From Chlamydia muridarum str. Nigg (GTDB lineage Bacteria > Chlamydiota > Chlamydiia > Chlamydiales > Chlamydiaceae), in NCBI RefSeq assembly GCF_000006685.1, contig NC_002620.2:774588-838587 (forward strand): a stretch of DNA of 64,000 bases, read 5' to 3'. The position numbers were made by a program, and so were the translations under genes. Shown here piece by piece: positions 19,799 to 29,108 of this stretch (the first letter of the stretch is position 1; every line of letters begins with the position of its first letter). The notes under the pieces were generated by a model. It did no database searches. It had not been told where the DNA came from and saw only the letters and a list, made by a program, of their open reading frames with translations.

Positions 19799-21877
19799 AT
19801 GACACTCTTTCACACTCATCACGATGCCGTCTCTCCGGACGGCTACTTATGTTCTTCCCTTCAGTTAGTTGGCTCTGGCACATATGAAGGAGAAATCGAA
19901 ATCCAAAATATTCCTTCTTATTTCCTTGGATTCCGATTACCCACCCATTGCGTTCATCTTAATTTGAAGAGTTCTCTAGCCCAGTTAGGAGTAGATGCAT
20001 CTCTTCTTCACTGCGAACTAAGCAAAAATCAACAACGTGCACATATGCACGTGCAGTTCACCGGCTATGGCCCTATCGCTGAGTCCATGCTATCTCTTCT
20101 CAAACCCGGAGATCGAGTAGCCAAACTGTTTGCTGCAGATGATCGTAGACTAGTCCGCTCCCCTGATTATCTTGAAAGCATGCTAAAAAATACTGATAAG
20201 ACAGGACATCCTCTGCTCCGATTTGGAAAAAAACTCGAGCATCTTATCTCTTTTGATGTGGTGGACGATCGCCTCGTTGTATCACTCCCCACCTTGCCAG
20301 GCATAGTCAATTATGACCCAGACATCTATGGACTTCTTCCCTTAATTCAAAAATCACTAAGCAATCCTAAATTGAGTATTCGCCACTTCTTGTCTCTCTA
20401 TCAGAAGATCGTAGAAGGACCACACATCCCTTATGAAGGAAACATTTTGTTAATCAAAACAGAGCCTCTTCATATCCGCACAGTATTTGCTCGCGTGGTC
20501 GATCAAATGCTCCCTCAAGGTCTATTTCACACTTCTGCCAACATTTTAGAACCCACAACGCGAGAGTCTGGAGATATTTTTGAATTTTTTGGAAATCCCT
20601 CCACTCTTGTAGAAAGAATCCCTCTAGAATTCTTCACTATCGAACCCTACAAAGAACACTCTTACTTCTGTAATCGAGATCTATTGCAAACTACCTTGCA
20701 ATCGGAAAGTGAAATCAAAAAAATATTCGATACAGCTCCTCAAGAGCCTGTAAAAGCCGCCACTTATTTATCAAAAGGAAGTGAAATTTCTTCTCTTGAT
20801 GCAGATTCTTGGCTTACGGGATCCGCAGCTGCATACCAATGTAGCGAAAAACAGGCAGCTAAAGACGAATACATCCACGCTCAACCCTGTTATCCATTTT
20901 TGGAAGCAATGGAAACGGGACTCATCAATAGCGAAGGAGCTTTACTCACTCGGTTTTTCCCCTCTTCCAGCTTAAAAGGGATGTTGATCTCCTATCATGT
21001 ACGCCACTATCTTAAGCAAATTTACTTTCAAGTTCCTTCTTATACATATGGAGACTACTTCTCTCATAATGACCGAGGATTACTGTTAGATCTATATCAG
21101 GCGAACATTGATGTGTTCTGGGCTGATGAAGAGAGCGGCCGTGTATTGCAATATACAAAACGGCGCGACAAAAATAGTGGAATGTTCGTCGTTAAAAATC
21201 GAGTAGAAGAGTTCCAATCAGCATATTTCGTAGCGATTTATGGATCACGTCTCCTGGAAAATAATTTCTCGGCCCAACTAAACACGCTTCTTGCAGGGTT
21301 ACAAAAAGCTGCACACACTCTAGGCATTCCAGGCTTCTCAAAACCCACTCCTCTTGCCGTAATCACAGGAGGAGGGACTGGCGTTATGGCTACAGGAAAT
21401 CGTGTTGCAAAAGAGTTGGGAATTCTTTCTTGCGGGACCGTTCTCGATTTGGAAGCTTCACCTGCACAAATAGATCAGCCTGCAAACGAATTTTTAGATG
21501 CCAAAATGACATACCGTCTACCGCAACTTATAGAAAGACAAGAACATTTTTATTCAGACCTTGCCATTTTAGTTGTTGGTGGTGTTGGAACAGATTTCGA
21601 ACTTTACCTAGAACTCGTCTACTTGAAAACAGGCGCCAAACCTCCTACTCCAATTTTCCTTATTGGGCCTGTTGAATACTGGAAAGAGAAAGTTGCTCAT
21701 GCCTATGAGATTAATCTTAAAGCAGGAACTATTCGTGGTTCTGAGTGGATCAGCAACTGCTTATTCTGCATTACATCTCCTGAAGCAGGAATTGCTGTAT
21801 TCGAACAGTTCCTCGCTGGAGAACTTCCCATAGGATATGATTATCCTCCAGCTCCAGACGGATTAGTTATCGTCTAA
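19799..21877 (+). CDS. Large protein with C-terminal LOG-like Rossmann domain (CT387 orthologue)
   Basis: 692 residues from ATG 19799 (MTLFHTHHD), with GAGG 6 bases upstream; an ATG four codons earlier has no ribosome site. Residues up to about 400 are of unknown fold. The last 250 or so contain AVITGGGTGVMATGNRVAKELG and LVVGGVGTDFELYLEL. These match the two LOG/YgdH signatures (GGGxxGxM and GGxGTxxE) of nucleotide phosphoribohydrolases. The leading proline of the usual PGG motif is replaced by Val. It may cleave the N-glycosidic bond of a nucleotide monophosphate, by inference only. Confidence 0.75.
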   Translation: MTLFHTHHDAVSPDGYLCSSLQLVGSGTYEGEIEIQNIPSYFLGFRLPTHCVHLNLKSSLAQLGVDASLLHCELSKNQQRAHMHVQFTGYGPIAESMLSLLKPGDRVAKLFAADDRRLVRSPDYLESMLKNTDKTGHPLLRFGKKLEHLISFDVVDDRLVVSLPTLPGIVNYDPDIYGLLPLIQKSLSNPKLSIRHFLSLYQKIVEGPHIPYEGNILLIKTEPLHIRTVFARVVDQMLPQGLFHTSANILEPTTRESGDIFEFFGNPSTLVERIPLEFFTIEPYKEHSYFCNRDLLQTTLQSESEIKKIFDTAPQEPVKAATYLSKGSEISSLDADSWLTGSAAAYQCSEKQAAKDEYIHAQPCYPFLEAMETGLINSEGALLTRFFPSSSLKGMLISYHVRHYLKQIYFQVPSYTYGDYFSHNDRGLLLDLYQANIDVFWADEESGRVLQYTKRRDKNSGMFVVKNRVEEFQSAYFVAIYGSRLLENNFSAQLNTLLAGLQKAAHTLGIPGFSKPTPLAVITGGGTGVMATGNRVAKELGILSCGTVLDLEASPAQIDQPANEFLDAKMTYRLPQLIERQEHFYSDLAILVVGGVGTDFELYLELVYLKTGAKPPTPIFLIGPVEYWKEKVAHAYEINLKAGTIRGSEWISNCLFCITSPEAGIAVFEQFLAGELPIGYDYPPAPDGLVIV

Positions 21878-21883
21878 CAAAAG

Positions 21884-21935
21884 AATTTCCCCTAACATTT
21901 TTTCCCTGCATCAGGGGAAGATGTTTGGGGAAATT
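21884..21935. terminator. Two-tier hairpin at the CT387/CT388 convergent junction
   Basis: AATTTCCCC (21884-21892) pairs with GGGGAAATT (21927-21935). The pairing continues as AACAT/ATGTT after one T-T mismatch. Inside lies a second hairpin CCCTG-CAT-CAGGG (21904-21916). Most of it lies within the 3' coding end of the minus-strand gene. It probably acts as a shared terminator. Confidence 0.6.
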
Positions 21936-22194
21936 GCTCAAATAAAAAGGCTTTAATAGCTCTAGGTAATAATACCTTCTTCCTACGAGAAGCCTCTCCC
22001 GCTATCAAAGTGACATCGTTCTTAGGAATAGACAAAAATTTTGCAAGCAATGCTACAACGGCATCATTAGCCTTGCCCCTTTCTGGCGCCTCGGTCACCC
22101 GGACCCTTAGTATACCATCTTCCAAGCTTACGACCTTATTTTCTCGCGCCTTTGTAGTAACTCTAATCTCTAAAACCCAAAAGCCTTCTAACAA
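21892..22194 (-). CDS. DUF167/YggU-family protein (CT388 orthologue)
   Basis: 100 residues beginning at TTG 22194, which is preceded by a strong AAGGAGAGAATT ribosome site. No ATG exists in the expected place. The family signature is complete: VTTKARENKVV, GILRVRVTEAPERGKANDAVVALLAKFL, and VTLIAGEASRRKKVLL. YggU-like proteins are small alpha/beta proteins of unknown function found across bacteria and archaea. It converges with the LOG-like gene over a shared hairpin and diverges from the DUF1207 gene. Confidence 0.88.
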   Translation of the reverse strand: MLEGFWVLEIRVTTKARENKVVSLEDGILRVRVTEAPERGKANDAVVALLAKFLSIPKNDVTLIAGEASRRKKVLLPRAIKAFLFEQFPQTSSPDAGKKC

Positions 22195-22426
22195 AATTCT
22201 CTCCTTCTCCTTTCTAAGGAATTGAGGGAAAGCACATGATCCTACGTTTCCCTATACAATATACTAGCACACAAGAATACCTATTCCGGATTTCATTGCC
22301 TTCTAAAATACGTTTTTATTCCCATTCAAAAGTAAACCTCGTTAAAACTTATCCTTTCCTCTCCTAAAAACCTTGTTTTTTCTCTGCTTCCAAGTTATAA
22401 CGAGGCAAGCTCTAACCTATACTCAG

Positions 22427-23653
22427 ATGATGGAACCTTTACGTTTCGGTTATTTCTTTTGCATTCTCTTTATTGGCTTATTACAAACAGTTTTTGCCAA
22501 AGAACCAGATTCTTGTCCCGACTGCAAAAACAATTGGAAAGAGGTAACTCACACAGATCAACTCCCCGAAAATATTATTCATGCTGACGATGCTTGCTAT
22601 CATTCGGGCTATGTGCAAGCTCTAATTGACATGCATTTTTTAGACAGCTGTTGCCAAGTTATTGTTGAAGATCAAACTGCTTACCTATTTTCTCTTCCTC
22701 AAGATGACGTTACACGTAATGCCATCATTAATCTAATTAAAGATCTCCCATTTATACAGTCCGTTGAAATCTGCCAAGCTTCCTATCAAACCTGTCATCA
22801 TCAGGGACCTTATGGCAAATCATCTCTTCCGGAACAGCGTTCCTTTTGTACAAAAGTATGTGGGAAAGAAGCCATTTGGCTACCACAAAACACCATTCTT
22901 TTCACACCTCTCGTAGCTGATCCTAGACAAGCAACCAACAGTGCAGGAATTCGATTCAATGATGAAGTTATAGGGAAACGTGTAGGATCCGCAGTGTTTG
23001 GAGGAGATTTCATCTTCTTACGATTATTTGATGTCTCCAGATTCCATGGAGACATGGATATTGGTCTCCAAGGAGCTGTATTTTCTGTGTTTGACCTGGA
23101 TAACCCAGACGCTTGCATGGTGAACTCAGACTTCTTTGTTTCGGCTCTGTTGAGCTTTGCTGTGAATAAATGGAGCTACCGTTTACGACTATGGCATCTC
23201 TCTTCTCATCTTGGAGACGAATTTATTCTTGCTAATCAATTGCCTCCTGGGAAGCGTTACAATCGTAGCGATGAAGCCGTTGATTTTTTCGCATCGTTCC
23301 GATACACCCCACAAATTCGTGTCTATGGAGGGATTGGTTACATTATCAGCCGAGATTTAACTTTCCCCGAAGATCCTCTTTACTTTGAAGGAGGATTGGA
23401 ACTTCGTCCCTTTGGATTGCGCGAAGATAATCTCCATGCACAACCGATCTTTGCTATGCATTTTCGTTTCTGGGGAGAGCATGACTTTTCTATAGACCAA
23501 ACTTATATATTAGGTATGGAGTGGTCTAAATTCCAAGATGTTGGTAGAAAAATTCGCGCCGTATTGGAATATCACCAAGGGTTTTCTCATGAAGGACAAT
23601 TCGTCCGGGAAGAATGTGATTACTATGGTTTTAGATTAAGTTATGGCTTTTAG
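22427..23653 (+). CDS. Outer-membrane DUF1207 protein (CT389 orthologue)
   Basis: 408 residues from ATG 22427 (MMEPLRFGYF). A signal peptide of about 22 residues ends at VFA. A Cys-rich N-terminal part (CPDCKNN, DSCCQV, CHHQG) is followed by a C-terminal region with FHGDMDIGLQGAVFSVFDL, LRLWHLSSHLGDEF and YGGIGY. These are the conserved blocks of DUF1207, predicted as a beta-rich outer-membrane protein. The protein ends in Phe (LSYGF), as outer-membrane barrels often do. The function is unknown. A TTG 18 codons upstream was rejected because it would bury the signal peptide. Confidence 0.78.
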   Translation: MMEPLRFGYFFCILFIGLLQTVFAKEPDSCPDCKNNWKEVTHTDQLPENIIHADDACYHSGYVQALIDMHFLDSCCQVIVEDQTAYLFSLPQDDVTRNAIINLIKDLPFIQSVEICQASYQTCHHQGPYGKSSLPEQRSFCTKVCGKEAIWLPQNTILFTPLVADPRQATNSAGIRFNDEVIGKRVGSAVFGGDFIFLRLFDVSRFHGDMDIGLQGAVFSVFDLDNPDACMVNSDFFVSALLSFAVNKWSYRLRLWHLSSHLGDEFILANQLPPGKRYNRSDEAVDFFASFRYTPQIRVYGGIGYIISRDLTFPEDPLYFEGGLELRPFGLREDNLHAQPIFAMHFRFWGEHDFSIDQTYILGMEWSKFQDVGRKIRAVLEYHQGFSHEGQFVREECDYYGFRLSYGF

Positions 23654-23752
23654 CTTTTTCTCTAAAAATTACTCTGGACAGATGAGAGCCCCCTCTTTAT
23701 ATTACCGTCCACTATTTTGACTCCTTCGCGTTTCATGCGATGTAGATGGTTT

Positions 23753-24934
23753 ATGAAGAGAAATCCCAATTTCACATCTTTAACACAGAATTACTTGTTT
23801 TCAGATTTACGCAATCGAATTGCTCAGTTTCATTCAGAAAATCCCCAGCATCAAGTAATCAATTTATCTATTGGAGATACCACTCAACCTTTGGATACTA
23901 GTGTCGCAGAAGCTTTTTCCCAGGCTATTGCACGCTTTAGTTCTCCATCAACTTATTGTGGATATGGACCGGATTTTGGATTGCCTTCCCTAAGACAAAA
24001 ATTATCTGAAAAGCTTTATCATGGCTGTGTTAATGCAGAAGAAATCTTCATTTCTGATGGAGCAAAAGTCGATCTTTTTCGCTTACTGTCTTTTTTCGGC
24101 CCGAATCAAATAGTTGCTGTTCAGGATCCCTCTTATCCCGCTTATATCGATATTGCTCGCTTAACAGGTGCAAAAGAGATTGTTTCTCTCCCTTGCTTAC
24201 AAGAGAATGATTTTCTCCCTGTATTTCCGGAAAACACCCACATTGACATTCTATGTCTATGCTCCCCGAATAATCCAACGGGAACGGCTTTAAACAAGAA
24301 TCAACTGCGGGCGATTGTACGCTATGCAATAGAGCATAATATTCTTATTTTGTTCGATGCTGCTTACAGTGCTTTTATTTCGGCCCCTTCTCTTCCTAAA
24401 AGCATCTTTGAAATCCCTGATGCACGGTTCTGCGCCATAGAAATCAATTCTTTCTCTAAATCACTCGGATTTGCTGGCATTCGATTAGGCTGGACAGTCA
24501 TTCCTAAAGAGTTGACTTACGAAGATGGACAGCCCATTATCCGTGATTGGAAACGTTTTCTATCAACAACTTTTAATGGTGCTTCCATCCCAGCACAAGA
24601 AGCTGCGACTGCTGGACTCTCTACTCTTTCTAAACTTGAAGCAGTCCATTATTACAAAGAAAATAGCCATTTGCTGAAAACCTCTCTATTGAAAGCCGGA
24701 TTTCAAGTATTCGGCGGAGAACATGCCCCCTATTTATGGGTCAAACCTACGATAGAAACTGTTCCTTATAGAGATCTTTTTGACTTTTTCTTACAAGAAT
24801 ACCATATCGCAATTACACCTGGGATTGGGTTTGGTCTTTGTGGTTCTGGGTTTGTTCGCTTTTCCTCTCTTGGAAAGCGAGAAGACGTATTAGTAGCCTG
24901 TGAACGTTTACAAATGACTCCTGCTCTACAATAA
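23753..24934 (+). CDS. dapL: LL-diaminopimelate aminotransferase
   Basis: 393 residues from ATG 23753 (MKRNPNF); an upstream in-frame start adds 12 residues that the family lacks. It is a fold-type I PLP enzyme: [30 protein letters not shown] (170-178), FDAAYSAF with Asp202, and SFSKSLGF with PLP-lysine Lys236. Often annotated aspC, its orthologue CT390 is the characterised DapL. DapL converts tetrahydrodipicolinate directly to LL-DAP, bypassing dapD/C/E, for the peptidoglycan precursor. The next gene begins 12 bases downstream. Confidence 0.92.
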   Translation: MKRNPNFTSLTQNYLFSDLRNRIAQFHSENPQHQVINLSIGDTTQPLDTSVAEAFSQAIARFSSPSTYCGYGPDFGLPSLRQKLSEKLYHGCVNAEEIFISDGAKVDLFRLLSFFGPNQIVAVQDPSYPAYIDIARLTGAKEIVSLPCLQENDFLPVFPENTHIDILCLCSPNNPTGTALNKNQLRAIVRYAIEHNILILFDAAYSAFISAPSLPKSIFEIPDARFCAIEINSFSKSLGFAGIRLGWTVIPKELTYEDGQPIIRDWKRFLSTTFNGASIPAQEAATAGLSTLSKLEAVHYYKENSHLLKTSLLKAGFQVFGGEHAPYLWVKPTIETVPYRDLFDFFLQEYHIAITPGIGFGLCGSGFVRFSSLGKREDVLVACERLQMTPALQ

Positions 24935-24945
24935 ATAGGAGTTCT

Positions 24946-25953
24946 ATGCTTTTGCGAAAAATTTGCAGCTATCTTTTTTGTAGTTCCTTAGCCTGCTCCT
25001 TTATTTCCGTGATCGCAGTTTCCTTTCGTGCGGAACCAACAGCCCCTAGCATAGCTATATTTGCTTCATTCTCACATAACTCCCTTAGTGAATGTATCGA
25101 TAGCTGTCAACAGGAGCTTGCTAGTTTTGGGAACATGCCCTCCATCTCATTATTCAATGCTGAAGATAATGTAGTCAAAGCAAGGAAAATTGCTCGAAAC
25201 CTTCATAAAGATCCTAATATTGTCTCAATCATTACTCTAGGGCCTATCGCCACTAAAGTAATGAGCCAAATTGAAACACAAAAGCCTATTATTTACGCAG
25301 TAGTCCCAGATGGAGAAGCCCTTCGCTTTCCTAAAGAGCAGTCCAATATATATGGGGTTAATGACAGTGTGGATACTAACCAATGCTGCTTTGCTATTCA
25401 CGCAGTAACCAATAACGCTACTTCATTGGTTTATTTGCAACCCCATGAACCTTTCCCCTCTTCCCTACAAGAAGAAATTACTACAAAGCTCCGAGCCTCA
25501 GGCATTAAAGTTACAGGCCTGCCGATCTCTGCTTCAAATGTTTCTTCCCGCATTCAATTTATTTCGGAAAACCGGCCTTCTGCAGTCTTCTTTCCGCTAT
25601 CTGCCTTATCAGAAAAAATGGGGACCTCGTTCATTCAAAGTATCTTAAAAGAAAATATCCCGCTCATCACAAACGACTCTTCTCTTGTTACGAGGGGTGC
25701 CTGCGCAGCATGCAGCGTTGACTATAAATTATCTGGAAAGCAAATAGCCTATATCGTTCGTTACTTACTTAGTAAAAAAAATAAAGAGGAGAACCTCAGC
25801 CAAATTAGTGCGGAGCCGATTCTTTCAAAAATCACTTTTAATGAAGAAATCATTCGATCTTTAGGTCTGCCTTTTAATATAGCTCCTGTCCACCAATTTG
25901 TATCATTCCACTCATCAGATAATACAGGATTTCCTGCTATACAAACTCCCTAA
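24946..25953 (+). CDS. ABC-type substrate-binding protein, DUF534/TrpX-like (CT391 orthologue)
   Basis: 335 residues. The N-terminus has a signal sequence (hydrophobic to about residue 26, near SFRA). The mature part is a two-lobed binding fold of the PF04392 type: ITLGPIATKVMSQIE, PIIYAVVPDGEAL, TNDSSLVTRGACAACSVDY. Homologues bind small ligands such as aromatic amino acids. No permease or ATPase gene is next to it. ATAGGAG precedes the ATG, and the gene follows dapL by 12 bases, so they are probably cotranscribed. Confidence 0.78.
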   Translation: MLLRKICSYLFCSSLACSFISVIAVSFRAEPTAPSIAIFASFSHNSLSECIDSCQQELASFGNMPSISLFNAEDNVVKARKIARNLHKDPNIVSIITLGPIATKVMSQIETQKPIIYAVVPDGEALRFPKEQSNIYGVNDSVDTNQCCFAIHAVTNNATSLVYLQPHEPFPSSLQEEITTKLRASGIKVTGLPISASNVSSRIQFISENRPSAVFFPLSALSEKMGTSFIQSILKENIPLITNDSSLVTRGACAACSVDYKLSGKQIAYIVRYLLSKKNKEENLSQISAEPILSKITFNEEIIRSLGLPFNIAPVHQFVSFHSSDNTGFPAIQTP

Positions 25954-25959
25954 AACTTT

Positions 25960-27099
25960 CTACCGGGACCCCCTATCATCATCAGAAACAGATTCTGAAT
26001 CCACGCTGTCATCTTGAGGCATAGAAAAAAGAGTATCTTCTCCTGATAACGCTCCACCTCCCCGTAGGCGCTCGCGTAAAGAACGCGGATCGTTTATAGG
26101 AGGGTTAGCCCCTAAGTAAGATGCATACGGATTAGTGAATACCCCAGGACGCGTATAGTAATCGTCCGTTCGTTTAGAACCAACTCCAATCTTTCTTGAA
26201 ATCCAATTAAGGAAACGCAAGATCTGTTGGTAAATGGCACGCAAAGCACTCATTAAGTGCTCCTGCAAAAATTGACATGCTTTACTTCCTGAAGAGCAGC
26301 ATGCATTTACTTCTTCTTCAGAAGCTTCTTTATTGAGACTCAGAATCCCTTCATCATTTACATTCTCTACTAAAAGGGACAGATCATGGATGGATTGATT
26401 TAAGCGCCCGATATCTCCGTTTGTCCGAAGTCTCCATTCCCCTTTTTTATTTACATCCAACCCCAACTTTCTTAAGCGAGAAAGAACGGCCTCACTATCC
26501 TTCCCTAAAGCAGCCTTCAGGTCTTCTTGAGAAATCGAACGCAATTGCTTTTGTAAATCTGCTAAAGATGAGGAGACCAATCCTGCATGATGACGCATTC
26601 TACTTGCCGTACTTCTTAATGAAGTTCGAATATTGGCTAACCTAGTACGCTCAGGTGACAAACTGGAAGACTTGTTTCTGTCCATTCCATGACGACCACT
26701 AGAATACCGTACCCCTTTTAATGAACTTTTATTTTTTACCTCAAGAGACTCTAATTGCTCCTCACCAGCATCTATCGCTTGAAAAATAGCTTCTAGGTCC
26801 TCATCTAATTGCTGAACATTCGCTTCATTATTCTCTACAACCTCAGCAACCATATCGGCTACCTCGATTTCACCGATAGCGCCCCCTAAAATTGGAGACG
26901 ATGCTAAGGAATCTGATTGAATGATTGGAAGAGCAACTTGTTGAATATCATCAGCGGATGCGCTCTTACTTACAGATGTAAAAGAAACCGTCTGACCAGA
27001 GATCGTGACTCCCTCAGGATTCATTTCTCCGTCTTCCCTAGAGTTGGGAATCCCTTCGGGAGAAGGCCCCGCTGTTCCTTTTCCTTGTATAGAAGACAT
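25960..27099 (-). CDS. Genus-specific acidic hypothetical protein (CT392 orthologue), candidate secreted effector
   Basis: 379 residues, soluble. The N-terminus is Ser/Gly/Pro-rich and disordered (MSSIQGKGTAGPSPEG), like type III secretion signals. Next come an acidic helix rich in Glu/Asp (about 80-120), a basic Ser-rich stretch (about 125-165), helical segments (about 165-300), and a disordered tail ending in alternating Asp/Ser (DDSVDSESVSDDDRGSR). I recognise no enzyme motif and no Inc-type bilobed hydrophobic region. It converges with CT391 (6-base gap) and diverges from proS. Effector status is inference from composition only. Confidence 0.7.
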   Translation of the reverse strand: MSSIQGKGTAGPSPEGIPNSREDGEMNPEGVTISGQTVSFTSVSKSASADDIQQVALPIIQSDSLASSPILGGAIGEIEVADMVAEVVENNEANVQQLDEDLEAIFQAIDAGEEQLESLEVKNKSSLKGVRYSSGRHGMDRNKSSSLSPERTRLANIRTSLRSTASRMRHHAGLVSSSLADLQKQLRSISQEDLKAALGKDSEAVLSRLRKLGLDVNKKGEWRLRTNGDIGRLNQSIHDLSLLVENVNDEGILSLNKEASEEEVNACCSSGSKACQFLQEHLMSALRAIYQQILRFLNWISRKIGVGSKRTDDYYTRPGVFTNPYASYLGANPPINDPRSLRERLRGGGALSGEDTLFSMPQDDSVDSESVSDDDRGSR

Positions 27100-27295
27100 A
27101 AAGATTTAAAAAATAAATTATAAAATGGAATAAAAATTAATTTTAATTAGACAACAAAGAAATATCAATCGATTAAAAAGCTAAAATCTAAAACAATTAA
27201 ATCCAGCATGAACGCAAATTACAGAGATTGATCCAGAAACAATCCTGTGCTAAAATTCCCTTCCTTGCGAAAAAATACAAAGCGCTTACTTCCTT

Positions 27296-29035
27296 ATGAA
27301 AACATCCCTCTTGTTTTATAGAACCTCTAAAAACGCTAATAAAGAAGCCTCTGTTCTTTCTTACGAACTTCTTGAAAAGGCCGGCTATCTTTTTAAAACA
27401 TCTAAAGGGATTTACTCATATACTCCTCTTTTCCAAAGAGTTATCTTGAAAATGACGGAGATTATTCGAGAGGAACTCAATGCGATTGGCGGACAAGAAG
27501 TCTGTCTTCCCCTTCTGCAATCTGCAGAATTATGGCAAAAAACAGGTCGCTGGGAAGCCTTTCTATCAGAAAAACTCCTCTATGTTCTTAAAGACAGAGA
27601 AAACAAGGAGATGTGCTTAGCTCCCACCCATGAAGAAGTGGTCTCAGAGTTCGTGTCACAATGGCTGACAGGAAGAAAGCAACTCCCTGTCCACCTATAT
27701 CAAATTGGCACCAAATTCCGGGATGAAATTCGACCTCGTTTTGGGCTCATGCGAGCAAAAGAATTTCTAATGGAGGATAGCTATACTTTCTCAGACTCTC
27801 CAGAACAGATGGAAGAGCAGTATGCAAAACTTCGTTTGGCATATCAACGCATCTTTGATCGATTGAACCTCAAGTATGTCATTGTTACTGCTGATGGAGG
27901 AAAAATCGGCAAAGGTAAATCTGAAGAATTTCATGTCCTCTGCTCGCTAGGAGAGGACACGATCTGTGTTAGTGGCTCTTACGGAGCTAATATAGAAGCT
28001 GCCCAGGCTATCCCCCCATCCTACACTTACTCCTCTGAACTCCTTCCTATGAAAGAGGTCGCCACACCCAATGTTCGTACTATTGAAGACTTAGAGACCT
28101 TTTTCAACACCCCTAGACAGCAAATCATTAAAACCTTAGTTGTAAAAGTTCACAAAAAAGGCAGCGAACAGTTCTTTGCTATTTGCATTCGCGGGGATCG
28201 TCAGGTTAACTTAACTAAAGTGTCCTCTTTCCTACAAGCTGACGACTGCGAACTCGCTTCCGATGAAGAGATTATTAAACATCTTCATGTTGAAAAGGGA
28301 TTCATTGGACCGCTACACTGTCCCGTTCCCTGCTACGCTGATGAAACCACTCGCCCTATGACGAACTTTATCTGCGCAAATAATCAAAAAGATATTCACT
28401 GTAGATACGTAAACTGGGAAAGAGACATTCCTCTTCCTATTTTTGGAGATTTTCTTCTAGCCGAATCAGGAGACCTTTGCCCTCAAAATAATGAAGCTCC
28501 CTATGAAATTTTCCAGGGTGTCGAAGTGGCTCATATTTTTAATCTTGGGACACGATATACGGAATGTTTCTCTGTAGGATTCCAAGATGAGAATGGGGAG
28601 AAGCAGCTCTGTTGGATGGGCACATATGGAATCGGAGTAGGAAGGACTCTTGCTGCTTGCATAGAACAACTTGCCGATAGCAAGGGGATCGTTTGGCCAT
28701 TAGCCGTTGCTCCATTCTCTATTACAATCCTCTATAACGGGGGCGATACCGAAGGAGAGGCTGTTGCTTCACAATTTTATCAAAGCCTAAACACTGCGGG
28801 ATTCGAGCCATTACTTGACGATCGTAATGAGCGCCTTGGCTTTAAATTGAAAGATAGCGATCTACTTGGAATTCCCTATAAATTGATCATTGGGAAGTCT
28901 TTCCAAAAGACTGGCATGTTAGAGATCGAATCTCGATCTGGAGAAAAATATAACATCTCTCCTGAAAATCTGTTAGATTGGTGCTCTAAAAATCTTCCTT
29001 GTCATACAAGAAAAATCCCTCCTATTCGAGAGTAA
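27296..29035 (+). CDS. proS: Prolyl-tRNA synthetase (bacterial type)
   Basis: 579 residues, a class II synthetase. Motif 2 region: [26 protein letters not shown] (about 141-166, given here as the known ProS block). Motif 3: [14 protein letters not shown]. The middle part (about 220-385) is the YbaK-like editing insertion of bacterial ProS, which hydrolyses Ala-tRNA(Pro). The C-terminal anticodon-binding domain includes [20 protein letters not shown]. It attaches proline to tRNA(Pro). It ends just before the CIRCE element of the heat-shock operon. Confidence 0.96.
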
Positions 29036-29036
29036 A

Positions 29037-29063
29037 CTAGCACTCTTTGCTCGCGAGCGCTAA
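29037..29063 (+). promoter_or_regulatory. CIRCE operator of hrcA-grpE-dnaK
   Basis: CTAGCACTC (29037-29045), 9 bases, GAGCGCTAA (29055-29063). This matches the CIRCE consensus TTAGCACTC-N9-GAGTGCTAA at 16 of 18 arm positions. It is the binding site of HrcA and lies directly upstream of the -35 box rather than over the start site. Confidence 0.93.
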
Positions 29064-29068
29064 AATTC

Positions 29069-29097
29069 TTGACCAGAGGCTCCGGTTTTCCTATAAT
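29069..29097 (+). promoter_or_regulatory. Sigma66 promoter of the hrcA operon
   Basis: TTGACC at 29069-29074, a 17-base spacer, then TATAAT at 29092-29097. This is close to the vegetative consensus. Transcription should start near 29104, only about 5 bases before the annotated hrcA ATG. Confidence 0.88.
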
Positions 29098-29108
29098 GAC
29101 ACCGACTT

